A DNA stretch of 64,000 bases, from NCBI GenBank assembly GCA_030426085.1, contig JAUHYW010000005.1, positions 124,001 to 188,000 of the forward strand. Reading direction: 5' to 3'. The stretch's first letter is position 1, and each line of letters starts with the position of its first letter. This stretch comes from a bacterium (GTDB taxonomy: Bacteria; Myxococcota_A; Bradymonadia; UBA7976; UBA1532). The notes under the pieces were generated by a model that made no database searches, had not been told where the DNA came from, and saw only the letters and a list, made by a program, of their open reading frames with translations. Positions 1 through 10,618 of the stretch are shown here, one piece after another. The position numbers and the translations under genes are program-made.

Positions 1-1
1 C

Positions 2-58
2 AGCCTGGATGAGCTGGAGCGCCTGATCGATCTGATCTCGGGGTTGGAAGGGGTCTGA
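2..58 (+). CDS. C-terminal tail of an unidentified protein
   Basis: An open frame enters from the left edge and ends at a TGA. Only 18 residues are visible (ending LISGLEGV), an amphipathic Leu/Glu-rich helix-like tail. It converges on atpC. The family cannot be identified from so short a fragment. Confidence 0.4.
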   Translation, partial: SLDELERLIDLISGLEGV

Positions 59-98
59 GCAGGGCCGGTTCGTCAGAGGCGAGCGCGGCCCGTCGGAA

Positions 99-125
99 CC
101 CGCGCCGCGCCGGCCCCGGCGCGGG
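99..125. terminator. GC hairpin between convergent genes
   Basis: Arms CCCGCGCCG (99-107) and CGGCGCGGG (117-125) form a perfect 9-bp stem with a 9-nt loop. It lies between the end of the left-edge gene and the end of atpC, where a bidirectional terminator would sit. There is no T-run on either side, so termination function is inferred only from position and stem. Confidence 0.4.
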
Positions 126-128
126 CTG

Positions 129-536
129 TCAGTGCCCGGCGACCTTGAGGACGGCCTCGGCGTAGGCCCGGTCGTTCGCGATGCGCTGCAGCTCGGCGTC
201 GTCGAGGTAGGTCGCCTGGTCCCGGGCGGCCATGGCCTTCTCCAGGATGGCCTCGGCCCGGTCCTTGTCGGCGTTCGCCGGAGTGCGCGCCTCGTCGGCG
301 AGCACCAGCACGCCGTCGGGCCGGATCTCGGCCACGCCGCCGCGGATGAAGACCGGCTCGCCTTCGGCGCCGCCCCTCTCGTAGCGCAGCTCACCACCGC
401 CGAGCATCACCAGCCCTGGCCGGTGCTCGGGCAGCACGCCCAATTCACCGAGCGCGCCGGGCGCGGTGACGCTGTCGGCCTCGACATCGAGCACCTTGCC
501 CCGGGGGGTCACCACTTCGAGCTTGATCGTCGCCAC
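129..536 (-). CDS. atpC: F1F0 ATP synthase epsilon subunit
   Basis: A 135-residue protein, the normal length for the family. The N-terminal half is the beta-sandwich of epsilon (KLEVVTPRGKVLD, then GALGELGVLPEHRPGL). The C-terminal half is the helical regulatory hairpin (ARTPANADKDRAEAILEKA). Epsilon joins gamma to the c-ring in the central stalk and limits ATP hydrolysis. It is the last gene of the minus-strand atp operon, 31 bp after atpD. Confidence 0.97.
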   Translation of the reverse strand: MATIKLEVVTPRGKVLDVEADSVTAPGALGELGVLPEHRPGLVMLGGGELRYERGGAEGEPVFIRGGVAEIRPDGVLVLADEARTPANADKDRAEAILEKAMAARDQATYLDDAELQRIANDRAYAEAVLKVAGH

Positions 537-567
537 GGTCTGTCTCCGCTGAGTGCGTCGGCCGGCT

Positions 568-2040
<1,473 letters not shown>

Positions 2041-2078
2041 TCAAAGGGTTCGTTCTCTCTGGCTCGCCTGCCGGCGCG

Positions 2079-2960
2079 CTACTTCAGGGCCTCGGCACCG
2101 CCGATGATCTCCATCAGCTCGGTGGTGATGGCGGCCTGACGGGCGCGGTTCATCTGCAGGGTGAGCGTCTTGATCATCTCGCCAGCGTTGTCGGTGGCGC
2201 TGCTCATCGCGTTCATCCGGGCGGCGTGCTCGGCGGCGATGGACTCCAGGATGGCCTGGCGCACCTGCACCTCCACGTAGCGCGGCACGACGTACTGCAA
2301 CAGCGACGTCTGGTCGGGCTCGTAGAACAGGTCGCTGCTCCCGCCGATGTCGGCCCCGGCCGCCTCGTCGTCGCCCTGCTCGGGCACGACCGGCAGCAGC
2401 GGCATCATGGTCGGGGTCTGGGTCAGGGCGCTGATGAAGCGGTTCGAGAAGATAACCACCTCGTCCACCTCGCCCTCGATGAAGAGGTCGACGAGGCGCT
2501 CGGTGATCTCACGGACCCGGTCGTCGGCCGCGGCGGGGATGACCTCGCCGAACTTCTCGCCGGTCGGCAGCGCGTTCTTGCGCGCGTAGAGCGCCATGCG
2601 CCGGCCGAGCGGGTTGACGATGACCTCGGCGTCCTGCTCCTCGATGTAGCGGGCGACCGCCTTCTGGAGTTGGGCGTTGAACGCGCCACACATGCCGCGA
2701 TCACTGGTGATCGCGAGCACCCCGATGCGCTTCACCTCTTCCCGGCGGGCGAGCAGCGGATGGGCCGAGGCCCCGTCGACCACCTGCGCGGCGAGCGAGA
2801 CGAGCATCTCGCGATGCTTCTCGGCGTACGGCCGCAGCATCAGCATCGCGTCCTGGGCCCGCTTCAGCTTGGCCGCCGAGACGAGCTTCATCGCGCGGGT
2901 GATCTTCTGGGTGTTCTTGACCGTCCCGATGCGCTTGCGAATGTCTTTGAGGCTCGGCAT
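2079..2960 (-). CDS. atpG: F1F0 ATP synthase gamma subunit
   Basis: A 293-residue central-stalk rotor subunit. The N-terminal coiled-coil helix (PSLKDIRKRIGTVKNTQKITRAMKLVSAAKL) and the C-terminal partner helix (RMNAMSSATDNAGEMIKTLTLQMNRARQAAITTELMEI, near residues 250-288) are both diagnostic of AtpG. The middle carries the Rossmann-like domain with SDRGMCGAFN. It lies between atpA and atpD in canonical order. Confidence 0.97.
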   Translation of the reverse strand: MPSLKDIRKRIGTVKNTQKITRAMKLVSAAKLKRAQDAMLMLRPYAEKHREMLVSLAAQVVDGASAHPLLARREEVKRIGVLAITSDRGMCGAFNAQLQKAVARYIEEQDAEVIVNPLGRRMALYARKNALPTGEKFGEVIPAAADDRVREITERLVDLFIEGEVDEVVIFSNRFISALTQTPTMMPLLPVVPEQGDDEAAGADIGGSSDLFYEPDQTSLLQYVVPRYVEVQVRQAILESIAAEHAARMNAMSSATDNAGEMIKTLTLQMNRARQAAITTELMEIIGGAEALK

Positions 2961-3006
2961 GCCTCGGCACTCCTCTTCGACCGCGGCGGGGGACCGCCGC
3001 CGCCTC

Positions 3007-4518
3007 TCAGGCGGTGAAGCCCTCGTTGAAGGCCTTGATGCCCTTCTCGAAGCCGGCCTTGACCTCGTCGGTCAGCTTGCCGCCCGCCTCGCCGAGCGCG
3101 TCGAGCGTGCCCTGGTGGCGGGTCTTGAAGAAGTCGAGCAGCTCCGACTCCCAGCGGCCGAGCGCCGACACCGGCAGGTGATCGACGTAGCCTCGAGTGG
3201 CGGCGTAGATGACGAGCACCTGATGCTCGACGGGCATCGGCTGGTACTGCGGCTGCTTGAGCAGCTCGGTCAGCCGCTCGCCGCGGGCGAGCTGGTCCTG
3301 GGTGGCCTTGTCGAGGTCGCTGGCGAACTGGGCGAACGCCGCCATCTCGCGGTACTGCGCCAGGTCGAGGCGCAGCGTGCCGGCCACCTTCTTCATGGCC
3401 TTGATCTGGGCCGAGCCGCCCACCCGGGACACCGAGATGCCGACGTTGATCGCCGGCCGGATGCCCGAGTTGAACAGGTCGCTCTCCAGGAAGATCTGGC
3501 CGTCGGTGATCGAGATCACGTTGGTCGGGATGTACGCCGAGACGTCGCCCGCCTGGGTCTCGATGATCGGCAGCGCGGTGAGGCTGCCCCCGCCCCGCTC
3601 GTCGTTCATCTTCGCCGCCCGCTCGAGCAGCCGGCTGTGCAGGTAGAAGACGTCGCCGGGGTACGCCTCGCGCCCGGGCGGACGGCGCAGCAGCAGCGAC
3701 ATCTGGCGGTAGGCCACCGCCTGCTTGCTGAGGTCGTCGTAGATGATGACCGCGTGCTTGCCGTTGTCCCGGAAGTACTCGCCCATCGTGCACCCGGTGT
3801 AGGGCGCGAGGAACTGCAGCGGCGCGAGCTCGGCGGCGGCGGCGGAGACGACGGTGGTGTACTCCATCGCCCCGTACTGCTTGAGCTTGGCGACCACCTG
3901 GGCCACCGTGCTCTGCTTCTGGCCGATGGCCACGTAGATGCAGTGCACGTCGGTGTTCTTCTGGTTGATGATCGTGTCGATGGCCACCGCGGTCTTGCCG
4001 GTCTGGCGGTCACCGATGATCAGCTCCCGCTGGCCCCGGCCGATGGGCACCATCGAGTCGATGGCCTTCAGCCCGGTCTGCAGCGGCTCGTGCACCGACT
4101 TGCGGGGCATGATGCCGGGGGCCTTGATCTCGACCTTGCGCCGCAGCGCGGTGTCGAGCGGCCCGAGGCCGTCGATCGGCTCGCCGAGCGCGTTGACCAC
4201 CCGCCCGAGCAGCGCCTCGCCGACGGGCACGTCGACGATGCGCCCGGTCCGCTTGACCTCGTCGCCTTCCTTGATCTTGTTGGCCTCGCCGAGCAACGCC
4301 GCGCCGACGTTGTCTTCCTCGAGGTTGAGGATCATGCCGGTCACGCCGTGGGGGAACTCGAGGAGCTCGCCGGCCATCGCGTTCTCGAGGCCGTAGATGC
4401 GGGCGATGCCGTCACCGGCCGAGAGCACCGTGCCGGTCTCGCTGACTTCGACCTGCTTGTCGTAGTCCTCGATCTGCTGCCGGATGATCCGGCTGATCTC
4501 TTCGACCTTGATCTCCAT
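3007..4518 (-). CDS. atpA: F1F0 ATP synthase alpha subunit
   Basis: A 503-residue non-catalytic nucleotide-binding F1 subunit at typical length. It shows the P-loop [15 protein letters not shown] near residue 170, the [23 protein letters not shown] region and the N-terminal beta-barrel ([21 protein letters not shown]). The start is ATG at 4518. It sits between atpH and atpG in the operon. Confidence 0.98.
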   Translation of the reverse strand: MEIKVEEISRIIRQQIEDYDKQVEVSETGTVLSAGDGIARIYGLENAMAGELLEFPHGVTGMILNLEEDNVGAALLGEANKIKEGDEVKRTGRIVDVPVGEALLGRVVNALGEPIDGLGPLDTALRRKVEIKAPGIMPRKSVHEPLQTGLKAIDSMVPIGRGQRELIIGDRQTGKTAVAIDTIINQKNTDVHCIYVAIGQKQSTVAQVVAKLKQYGAMEYTTVVSAAAAELAPLQFLAPYTGCTMGEYFRDNGKHAVIIYDDLSKQAVAYRQMSLLLRRPPGREAYPGDVFYLHSRLLERAAKMNDERGGGSLTALPIIETQAGDVSAYIPTNVISITDGQIFLESDLFNSGIRPAINVGISVSRVGGSAQIKAMKKVAGTLRLDLAQYREMAAFAQFASDLDKATQDQLARGERLTELLKQPQYQPMPVEHQVLVIYAATRGYVDHLPVSALGRWESELLDFFKTRHQGTLDALGEAGGKLTDEVKAGFEKGIKAFNEGFTA

Positions 4519-4553
4519 TGCGGTCGCTCTCTCCGTAACCGGTGGTTGTTGTC

Positions 4554-5096
4554 TCAGCGACCCTGCTTGAGCCGGGCCCTCATGGTCTCGAGCTGGGTGC
4601 GCACGCTGCCGTCGTAGATCCGGCCGCCGATCCGGGTGATGACCCCGCCGAGCACGGCCGGGTCCTCCCGCTGCTCGACGACGACCTGCTTGCCGGTCGC
4701 CTGCTGAAGCACGTTGCGCAGCCGGGCGATGTCGGACTCGGGCAGGCGGCTGGCCACGGTGACCTCGGCCCGCACCCGGCCGGCGTGCTCGTCGGCGAGC
4801 CCGTGGTACGCCTGGGCGATCTCGGGCAGGAAGCCGATGCGGCCCTTGTCGACGAGCAGCAGCAGGAAGTTGCGGCAGATGGGGCTGACCATCAGCCGCT
4901 TGAGCAGGTCGCCGAGCACCGCCCGCCGGGTCTCGAGCCCGAACTTGGGATTGCGGAAGAGCTGACCGATCTCGTCGTGGCGGAACAACACCGCGACCCG
5001 GTCGAGCTCCCGGGCGAGCTGCTCGAAGTTCTTGCGGTCGATGCCGATGTCGAGCAGCGCTCGGGCATAGCGATGGGCGATGGTCGGCGCGCGCAC
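4554..5096 (-). CDS. atpH: F1F0 ATP synthase delta subunit
   Basis: A 180-residue peripheral-stalk subunit (OSCP homologue) that joins the top of F1 to the b/b' dimer. The N-terminal helical bundle begins [13 protein letters not shown], and the C-terminal segment [29 protein letters not shown] is the family signature. The start is GTG at 5096, preceded by a GAGGA-type ribosome binding site. It is 23 bp downstream of atpF. Confidence 0.96.
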   Translation of the reverse strand: MRAPTIAHRYARALLDIGIDRKNFEQLARELDRVAVLFRHDEIGQLFRNPKFGLETRRAVLGDLLKRLMVSPICRNFLLLLVDKGRIGFLPEIAQAYHGLADEHAGRVRAEVTVASRLPESDIARLRNVLQQATGKQVVVEQREDPAVLGGVITRIGGRIYDGSVRTQLETMRARLKQGR

Positions 5097-5119
5097 CTTG
5101 GTTCCTCCTCGCCGGCGGC

Positions 5120-5680
5120 TCAGCCGCGCAGCGTCTCCTCGAGCCGGCCGAGGTAGTCGGCGGTGAGACGGCGATGCTCGGCGGGGCCGAGCCGCTCGCG
5201 GACCGCCTGCTCGGCGGCCTCGATGGCGAGGTCGACGACCTCGGCCTCGAGCCGGGACCGGGCCCGGTCGATCTCGTTCTTCGCCGACCGCTCGGCGTCC
5301 TGCCGGATGCGCTCCGCCTCGGCCTCGGCGGCGGCGATGAGCCGCGCCTTCTCGGCCTCGCCGTCCCGGCGGTACTGCTCGATCAGCTCCTCGGTGCGGG
5401 CGTCGAGCCCGGCGAGCTTCTCTTCGTATTCGGCGAGCATCGCGCTGGCCTCGGCGTGCAGCCGGCCGGCCTCGGCGATGTCCTTCTCGACCCGCTCGGC
5501 CTTGGCCTTGATCGCCCGGTTGAGCGGCTTGCCGCCGTACTTGACGAGCAGGAAGACGAGGATCGCGAGGTTGATCGCCTGGAAGATGATCAGCCCCCAG
5601 CCACCGTCCCCGGCGGCATGGGCCGGGGCCGACAGCAGCAGCGCGGCGGCGACGAGCGGGATGATCGGGGCGCGGCTCAT
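5120..5680 (-). CDS. atpF: F1F0 ATP synthase b subunit with an extra N-terminal hydrophobic segment
   Basis: A 186-residue peripheral-stalk subunit. The usual membrane helix ([21 protein letters not shown], about residues 28-48) is followed by the long charged coiled coil expected of subunit b. Before it is a separate signal-peptide-like stretch ([17 protein letters not shown], residues 6-22) ending in an AHA site, so the mature b may be made as a cleaved precursor. The start overlaps the end of the b' gene by 4 nt, which implies translational coupling and paired synthesis. Confidence 0.93.
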   Translation of the reverse strand: MSRAPIIPLVAAALLLSAPAHAAGDGGWGLIIFQAINLAILVFLLVKYGGKPLNRAIKAKAERVEKDIAEAGRLHAEASAMLAEYEEKLAGLDARTEELIEQYRRDGEAEKARLIAAAEAEAERIRQDAERSAKNEIDRARSRLEAEVVDLAIEAAEQAVRERLGPAEHRRLTADYLGRLEETLRG

Positions 5681-6153
5681 CGGGCGCCTCCCTGCTGGCC
5701 GAGCACCTTGTCGACGATCAGCTCCGAGAGCTCGTCGACCCGACCCTTGAGGTCGGACCGCACGCCCTCGTACTGCGCGTCGATGGCGGCCCGGGCGGCG
5801 TCCATCTTGGCGTTGGCGACCCGTCGGGCCTCGCCGATGGCCTCGTCCCGCCGGGCGTTGCCGTCGTCCCGCAAGGACTGGCGGGCGTCGACCGCCTTCT
5901 GGCGAGCCTCGCTCAGGGTGGCTTCGTAGCGTTCGGCCAGCGCGTCGGCCCGGGCCTTGACGGCCTCGGCCTCCTCTCGAGTGCGGTCGGTCTTCGCCTC
6001 CCGGGCCTCGAGCGAGTCGAGGTAGGGCTTGAAGACGAGCTGTCGAAGGACAGCCATGACCAGCAGCACGATGGCGAGCTGGATGAAGAAAGAGCCGTCG
6101 AGATCGATGATGACGCCACCCATCGACCGGACGGTGATTTGCAACGGATCCAT
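5677..6153 (-). CDS. atpF': F1F0 ATP synthase b' subunit
   Basis: A 158-residue b-type subunit. One N-terminal membrane helix (SFFIQLAIVLLVMAVLRQLVF, about residues 21-41) is followed by KPYLDSLEAREAKTDRTREEAE and a continuous coiled coil. Two successive b-type genes mean a b/b' heterodimeric stalk, as in cyanobacteria and many alpha- and deltaproteobacteria. It is the first gene of the operon. The a and c subunit genes (atpB, atpE) are not next to it and must lie outside the window. Confidence 0.93.
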   Translation of the reverse strand: MDPLQITVRSMGGVIIDLDGSFFIQLAIVLLVMAVLRQLVFKPYLDSLEAREAKTDRTREEAEAVKARADALAERYEATLSEARQKAVDARQSLRDDGNARRDEAIGEARRVANAKMDAARAAIDAQYEGVRSDLKGRVDELSELIVDKVLGQQGGAR

Positions 6154-6189
6154 GGTGCCGTCGCGCTCCTCGGTGCCGGTGGACGCGGG

Positions 6190-6218
6190 AAGCTAGCAGA
6201 GGGCCCCCTATGCGTCAA
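6190..6218 (-). promoter_or_regulatory. Candidate sigma-70 promoter of the atp operon
   Basis: On the minus strand TTGACG (6218-6213) is followed after exactly 17 nt by TAGCTT (6195-6190), about 37 nt before the b' start codon. The -35 matches consensus at five of six positions; the -10 is weak (three of six). Position and spacing fit the operon promoter. Function is inferred. Confidence 0.45.
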
Positions 6219-6288
6219 CCGCAATCCGGGATGGCGTCTACGGGGGATCGGCGGGCGGGGGCGCGGGTCCCCGAGCGGTGCTCACCGC

Positions 6289-8244
6289 TCAGCGATCGCA
6301 GGGCGCGGGGCGCAGCGGCGGGCGGCCGAGGGGGTGGGCCGCGTCGAGGGTGAGGCTGACTCGGGTCTGGTACGGGTCGGGCATCGATTCGTCACACGAA
6401 TCGAGCGCGCCGTCGGCGTCCCCGTCCACATAGGCGGTGACCGTGTACCGCCCCGGGACGAGGTCGATGCGGTCGACCGAGATCTCGTCGTCGGCGCCGC
6501 GCAATTCGACGACCCGCTGCTCGAGCCAGCCGCCGTCTTCGAGGATGTCGAGGGCGAGGCGGTCGGGGCGGCGGCCGTCGGAGGCGAGCGCGTCGAGGTG
6601 CAGCACCGGCGCGAGGCCGGCGTCGGGCACCGGGCAGCCGAGGTCGGTGATGGAGATGGGCGGCAGCTCGAGCACCTCGTCGGGCCCGATGTCGACCTCG
6701 AACGGCGCGCTTTGCGCCCGGTCGCCGAACGGCGCGTCGGTGCACGGGGTCACCGCGCCGTCCCGGTCGGTGTCGACGTAGGCCAGCGCCCGATAGCGGC
6801 CGGACGGGATCCGCCGGCCGAAGCGCCCCCCGGTGCCGTCGCGGTCGACGTGGTCCGAGAAGAGCTGCAGCGCGACCGGCTCGCCGCCGTCGAGCGGCTC
6901 GAGGTGCAGGCGCGCCGCCCGGGCGCTGGAGAGCGGCCCCGGCTCGACCTCGACCTCGGCGGTCCCGGCGATGCCCGCCGAGGGCGGGCAGGCGGCGTCG
7001 GCCAGCTCGACGGGCCCGAGGTCGAGCAGCTCGCCGGGGTCGATCACGACGTCGTCGACGGTGGCCGAGACGTGGTCGAAGCCGACCGTCGAGGGCATGC
7101 CGGCGCACGGGCTGAACCGGCGGTCGGCGTCGCGGTCGACGAAGAGCCGGACCCGCCACATGCCCGCCGGCAGGCCGCTGAGGGTGAAGGGCCGGGGCAG
7201 CGCGCGCCCCCGCAGGGTCGGCGCGATCTCGGCCGATGCGACCGGGGGGCCGCCTTCGATGGGGGTGACCTCGACCCGCAGCGCGCCGTCGGGGGTGGGG
7301 GCCTCGGCCGGCAGCCGTACCCGACCGGTGACGCCGGTCAGCTCGATCGGGCAGGGGGCCGCCTCGAGGGTGATCGGGGCATCGAGCGGGCTGAGGACGT
7401 CGGCGCTGACCTCGACCTCCACGATCCGGCTGACGAAGCGGTCGCCGCCGCCCGGCGCGCCGTCGTGGCACGGGCTGGGGGCGCCGTCGCCGTCGTGGTC
7501 GGCGAAGAGCTGGAGCCGGTAGCGACCGGGGATCAGCTCGCCGATGCGGAAGTCGGCCTCGCCCACCGGGCTGCCCTCGGGGAACAGCGGGAAGCGCAGC
7601 GCCTGGGGTCGAGGCGCGTCGTCGGCCTCGGCCCCCTGGGGCATGGGCTCGAGCACCTCTTCGGGGGTGAGCACCGCCCGGATGGGCACCCCGTCGAGCG
7701 CCGGGTCGTCGGGCCGGACGAGCGCGCCCGACAGCCCGGTGTCGACCGCCCCCGGGCCGCAGATCAGGCGCCGGATGGGCAGGCTCACCTCGGCGGACCG
7801 GCCGCTCTGGACCTCCACGGCGCCCGAGATGTTGTCGAGCGTGTCGGCCCGCTCGGCGTGCCCCGGCTCGGGGGGGAACGGGCAGGGGTCGTGCTGGCCG
7901 TCGTCATCCCGGTCGGCATAGACCGTCAGCCGCCAGGTGCCCGGGGGCAGGGCCTCGGTCTCGACCGTGTGGGGCCAGGCGTCGATGCGGTCGGCGAGCA
8001 GGCGCTCGACCCGGGCCTGCCCCCGGGTCTCCTCGGCGACGAGCCGGAAGGGGCCCCGGGGCGCGGCGACGAGGCCGCTGGTGCGGTCGAGCAGCGTCAG
8101 GCGCAGCGGGGCGGCGTCGACCGGGGGCGCCGCGGCGTCGGCCATCGGCAGGGCGGGCGCGGCGTCGTCCGGCGCGTCGCACCCGAGGCCGGTGAGCGCG
8201 GCGGCGGACATCAGCAGTGCGAGGGATGTGATCTTCGTCGGCAT
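6289..8244 (-). CDS. Lipoprotein with five DxDxDG...PC repeats
   Basis: A 651-residue secreted protein. The N-terminus is a lipoprotein signal (SLALLMSAAALTGLGC, lipobox Cys near residue 22), then an Ala/Asp/Pro linker. The rest is five copies of a roughly 110-130-residue beta-rich unit. Each unit contains a G-x-[WY]-R strand, an acidic loop and a Cys: YADRDDDGQHDPC, FADHDGDGAPSPC, FVDRDADRRFSPC, YVDTDRDGAVTPC and YVDGDADGALDSC. The acidic loops resemble calcium-binding Dx[DN]xDG loops, so Ca-stabilised extracellular domains are likely; this is inference. I recognise no named family. It lies downstream of nothing obvious and is separated from the atp operon by about 135 bp. Confidence 0.75.
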   Translation of the reverse strand: MPTKITSLALLMSAAALTGLGCDAPDDAAPALPMADAAAPPVDAAPLRLTLLDRTSGLVAAPRGPFRLVAEETRGQARVERLLADRIDAWPHTVETEALPPGTWRLTVYADRDDDGQHDPCPFPPEPGHAERADTLDNISGAVEVQSGRSAEVSLPIRRLICGPGAVDTGLSGALVRPDDPALDGVPIRAVLTPEEVLEPMPQGAEADDAPRPQALRFPLFPEGSPVGEADFRIGELIPGRYRLQLFADHDGDGAPSPCHDGAPGGGDRFVSRIVEVEVSADVLSPLDAPITLEAAPCPIELTGVTGRVRLPAEAPTPDGALRVEVTPIEGGPPVASAEIAPTLRGRALPRPFTLSGLPAGMWRVRLFVDRDADRRFSPCAGMPSTVGFDHVSATVDDVVIDPGELLDLGPVELADAACPPSAGIAGTAEVEVEPGPLSSARAARLHLEPLDGGEPVALQLFSDHVDRDGTGGRFGRRIPSGRYRALAYVDTDRDGAVTPCTDAPFGDRAQSAPFEVDIGPDEVLELPPISITDLGCPVPDAGLAPVLHLDALASDGRRPDRLALDILEDGGWLEQRVVELRGADDEISVDRIDLVPGRYTVTAYVDGDADGALDSCDESMPDPYQTRVSLTLDAAHPLGRPPLRPAPCDR

Positions 8245-8517
8245 GGGGTCTCCGGGGCGCCGATCGAAGCAGGGATCGTGCCGCCGGGCCCACGCTGCGG
8301 AGGCGACGTCGCCCGGGGCGCGTGCGGGCGCCGTTCCCGCCGGTCAGGGGCGCCCGGCGCAGGGCCGGGTCGCCCGACCGCTCTGACATCGGTGTCACCC
8401 GGGCCGCACACAGATCGATCGGGCCCCGGGCGCCGAATGGGTGACGGGGCGGCGCCCGGCGCGGTATGGGGGAGGCCACGCGTCGCGATGCGCGGCGCGC
8501 ATCGGCGGAGGCGCGGG

Positions 8518-9519
8518 ATGGAGACGATGGGCGCGATCCTGGCGGCGGGCTACGGCACCCGGCTGCGGCCCCTGACCCATCACCTGCCCAAGCCGCTGGT
8601 GCCGGTCGCCGGCCGACCGCTGCTGGCCTATGGCCTCGACGCGCTGGCCGGCCTGGGCATCGGCACGGTGGGCATCAACGCGTTCCACCTCGCCTCGGCG
8701 CTGCGGGCGGGCCTCGCCGACCGCCGCGAGGCGCTGCACATCGTCGAGGAGGAGACGCTCCAGGGGACCGGGGGCGGCATCCGGGGCATCGCCGCCGCGC
8801 TGCCCCGGGGCACGCTGGTGGTGATCAACGGCGACGCGCTGTTCGACTTCGACCTGGCCCCCATCCTGGCTCGGCACCGGGCCCGGGGGGCGATGGCGAC
8901 GCTGGTGTTGCGGGCGGTGCCGGCGGACGCGCCGTTCGGCCGGGTGGGCGTCGATCAGGGCGGACGGCTGCACCGCATCGCCGAGATCAGCGGGCCCGAC
9001 GCCGACCGCCGGACCCTGCGCATCGGGGCCTACACCGGCATCCAGATCGTGGAGCCGGCGCTGATCGAGGCCATCCCTCCGGGGCCGTGCGACATCCTGC
9101 GCAGCGCCTACGCCCGGCGCATCGCCGAGCGGGCGCCGCTGTACGGCGACTTCGCCCGCGAGGACGGGGTGTGGCTCGACGTGGGCAACCCCGCGCGCTA
9201 CCTCGCGGCCCACCGGGCCTTCCTCGACGGGCGGCTGCCGGCGCCGCACCTGCCCCCGCCGGATGAGGCCGGGCGGCGGATCGCGGCCGACGCCGAGATC
9301 GCCGCCGATGTCGAGATCGAGGGCGAGGTGGCGGTCCTGCCCGGGGCCCGGATCGGACGGGGGGCCCGGCTGGGCCGGGGCACGTTCGTCGACCGGGGGG
9401 CGGCCGTGGCCCCCGGCGCAGCGCTCGAGCGGACGGTGGTCTGGCCCGGCGCGCTCGCCCGGGGCACCCTGTGCGATACGGTGGTGCTGCCCGACGCGGC
9501 GCCCGAAGGAGGTCGATGA
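8518..9519 (+). CDS. Sugar-phosphate nucleotidyltransferase with hexapeptide tail
   Basis: A 333-residue protein. The N-terminal nucleotidyltransferase domain carries the NTP-binding signature AAGYGTRLRPLTHHLPKPLVP (about residues 8-28) and the metal-binding GDALFDF segment. From about residue 258 a left-handed beta-helix-like tail follows (IAADAEIAADVEIEGEVAVLPGARIGRGARLG read as hexapeptides). The architecture is that of mannose-1-phosphate guanylyl- or glucose-1-phosphate thymidylyltransferase-like enzymes that make NDP-sugars for envelope glycans; the exact sugar cannot be told. ATG 8518 was chosen because the Rossmann domain starts there. Its TGA overlaps the next start (TGATG), so it is translationally coupled to pfkA. 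Confidence 0.85.
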   Translation: METMGAILAAGYGTRLRPLTHHLPKPLVPVAGRPLLAYGLDALAGLGIGTVGINAFHLASALRAGLADRREALHIVEEETLQGTGGGIRGIAAALPRGTLVVINGDALFDFDLAPILARHRARGAMATLVLRAVPADAPFGRVGVDQGGRLHRIAEISGPDADRRTLRIGAYTGIQIVEPALIEAIPPGPCDILRSAYARRIAERAPLYGDFAREDGVWLDVGNPARYLAAHRAFLDGRLPAPHLPPPDEAGRRIAADAEIAADVEIEGEVAVLPGARIGRGARLGRGTFVDRGAAVAPGAALERTVVWPGALARGTLCDTVVLPDAAPEGGR

Positions 9520-10601
9520 TGCGCAGGCGATTGGCGATCCTGACCAGCGGGGGGGACGCGCCGGGCATGAACGCGGCGATCCGGGCGGCGGTGCTCGTCG
9601 GCTCCGATCTCGGCTTCTCGGTGGTCGGGGTGCGCTCGGGCTATCAGGGGTTGATCGACGCCGATTTCATCGACCTGGGACCGGACGACGTGATCGACGC
9701 CATCCGGCGGGGCGGCACGCTGCTCGGCTCGGCCCGCTGCCCGGCGTTCCGCACCCGCGAGGGGCGCGACACCGCCCGGCGGCGGCTGGCGGACGCCCGC
9801 CTGGACAGCGTGGTGGTCATCGGGGGCAACGGCTCGCTGGCCGGGGCCCGGGCGCTGGCCGACCCCGAAGAGCTGGGGCGGCAGGCCCTCTCGGTGGTGG
9901 GCATCCCGGCCTCGATCGACAACGACATCGGGCACACCCGGCTGGCGATCGGGGTCGACACCGCCATGAACACCATCGTCGAGGCCTGCGACAAGATCGC
10001 CGACACCGCCGCGGCCCACGATCGGGCGTTCATCGTCGAGGTGATGGGGCGGGAGTGCGGCTACCTCGCGATGGCCACCAGCATCGCCGCCGGGGCCGAC
10101 GTGGTGCTCTTCCGGGAGTCGGGCAAGTCCACCGACACCCTCGTCGGCGAGGTCACCGACGCCCTCGTCGAGCTGCGCAGCAAGGGCCGGCGGCGGGCGA
10201 TGATCATCAAGGCCGAGGGGGTGCAGGTCTCGGCCGACGGGCTGAAGTCACGGGTCGACGGCGCGCTGGCGTCGCGAGGGATCGCGGTCGAGACCCGGGT
10301 GACGGTGCTGGGGCACATCGTGCGCGGCGGGCGGCCCTCGGCCACCGACCGGCTGATCGCCACCCGCCTGGGGCACGCCGCGGTGCGGGCGCTGGCGGCG
10401 GGGCAGACCCGGGTGATGGCCGCGTGGTCTCCGGGGCGGCTGCCCGCGGGCGCCCGCTGGTCCTCCGCCGACCCCCGCTGCGCGCTGATCGACCTCGACG
10501 AGGTGCTCGCCGAGACCGCCCGCCTGCTCGACGTGGCCAGCCCCGAGGCGCAGTGGCGGGCGAAGGTCTTCGACGAGATGGGGCCGGTGCTGCGGCTCTG
10601 A
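9519..10601 (+). CDS. pfkA: 6-phosphofructokinase
   Basis: A 360-residue glycolytic enzyme that phosphorylates fructose 6-phosphate. It has GGDAPGMNAAIR at the N-terminus, the catalytic segment PASIDNDIGHTRLAIGVDTA, and VEVMGRECGYLA. The nucleotide-site motif is GGNGSLAG: Gly105 fits an ATP-type enzyme, but residue 104 is Asn where E. coli has the Mg-binding Asp103. An AAGGAGG ribosome binding site at 9506-9512 is 6 nt before ATG 9519, so that start is preferred over the ATG at 9516. It overlaps the preceding nucleotidyltransferase stop by 1 nt. Confidence 0.92.
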   Translation: MRRRLAILTSGGDAPGMNAAIRAAVLVGSDLGFSVVGVRSGYQGLIDADFIDLGPDDVIDAIRRGGTLLGSARCPAFRTREGRDTARRRLADARLDSVVVIGGNGSLAGARALADPEELGRQALSVVGIPASIDNDIGHTRLAIGVDTAMNTIVEACDKIADTAAAHDRAFIVEVMGRECGYLAMATSIAAGADVVLFRESGKSTDTLVGEVTDALVELRSKGRRRAMIIKAEGVQVSADGLKSRVDGALASRGIAVETRVTVLGHIVRGGRPSATDRLIATRLGHAAVRALAAGQTRVMAAWSPGRLPAGARWSSADPRCALIDLDEVLAETARLLDVASPEAQWRAKVFDEMGPVLRL

Positions 10602-10618
10602 CCCGCCCGCCCGTGGCG

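Noticed and set aside
6139-8517. N-terminal extension of the sugar nucleotidyltransferase frame
   Set aside because: The open frame continues upstream of ATG 8518 but overlaps the minus-strand lipoprotein and carries no recognisable sequence.
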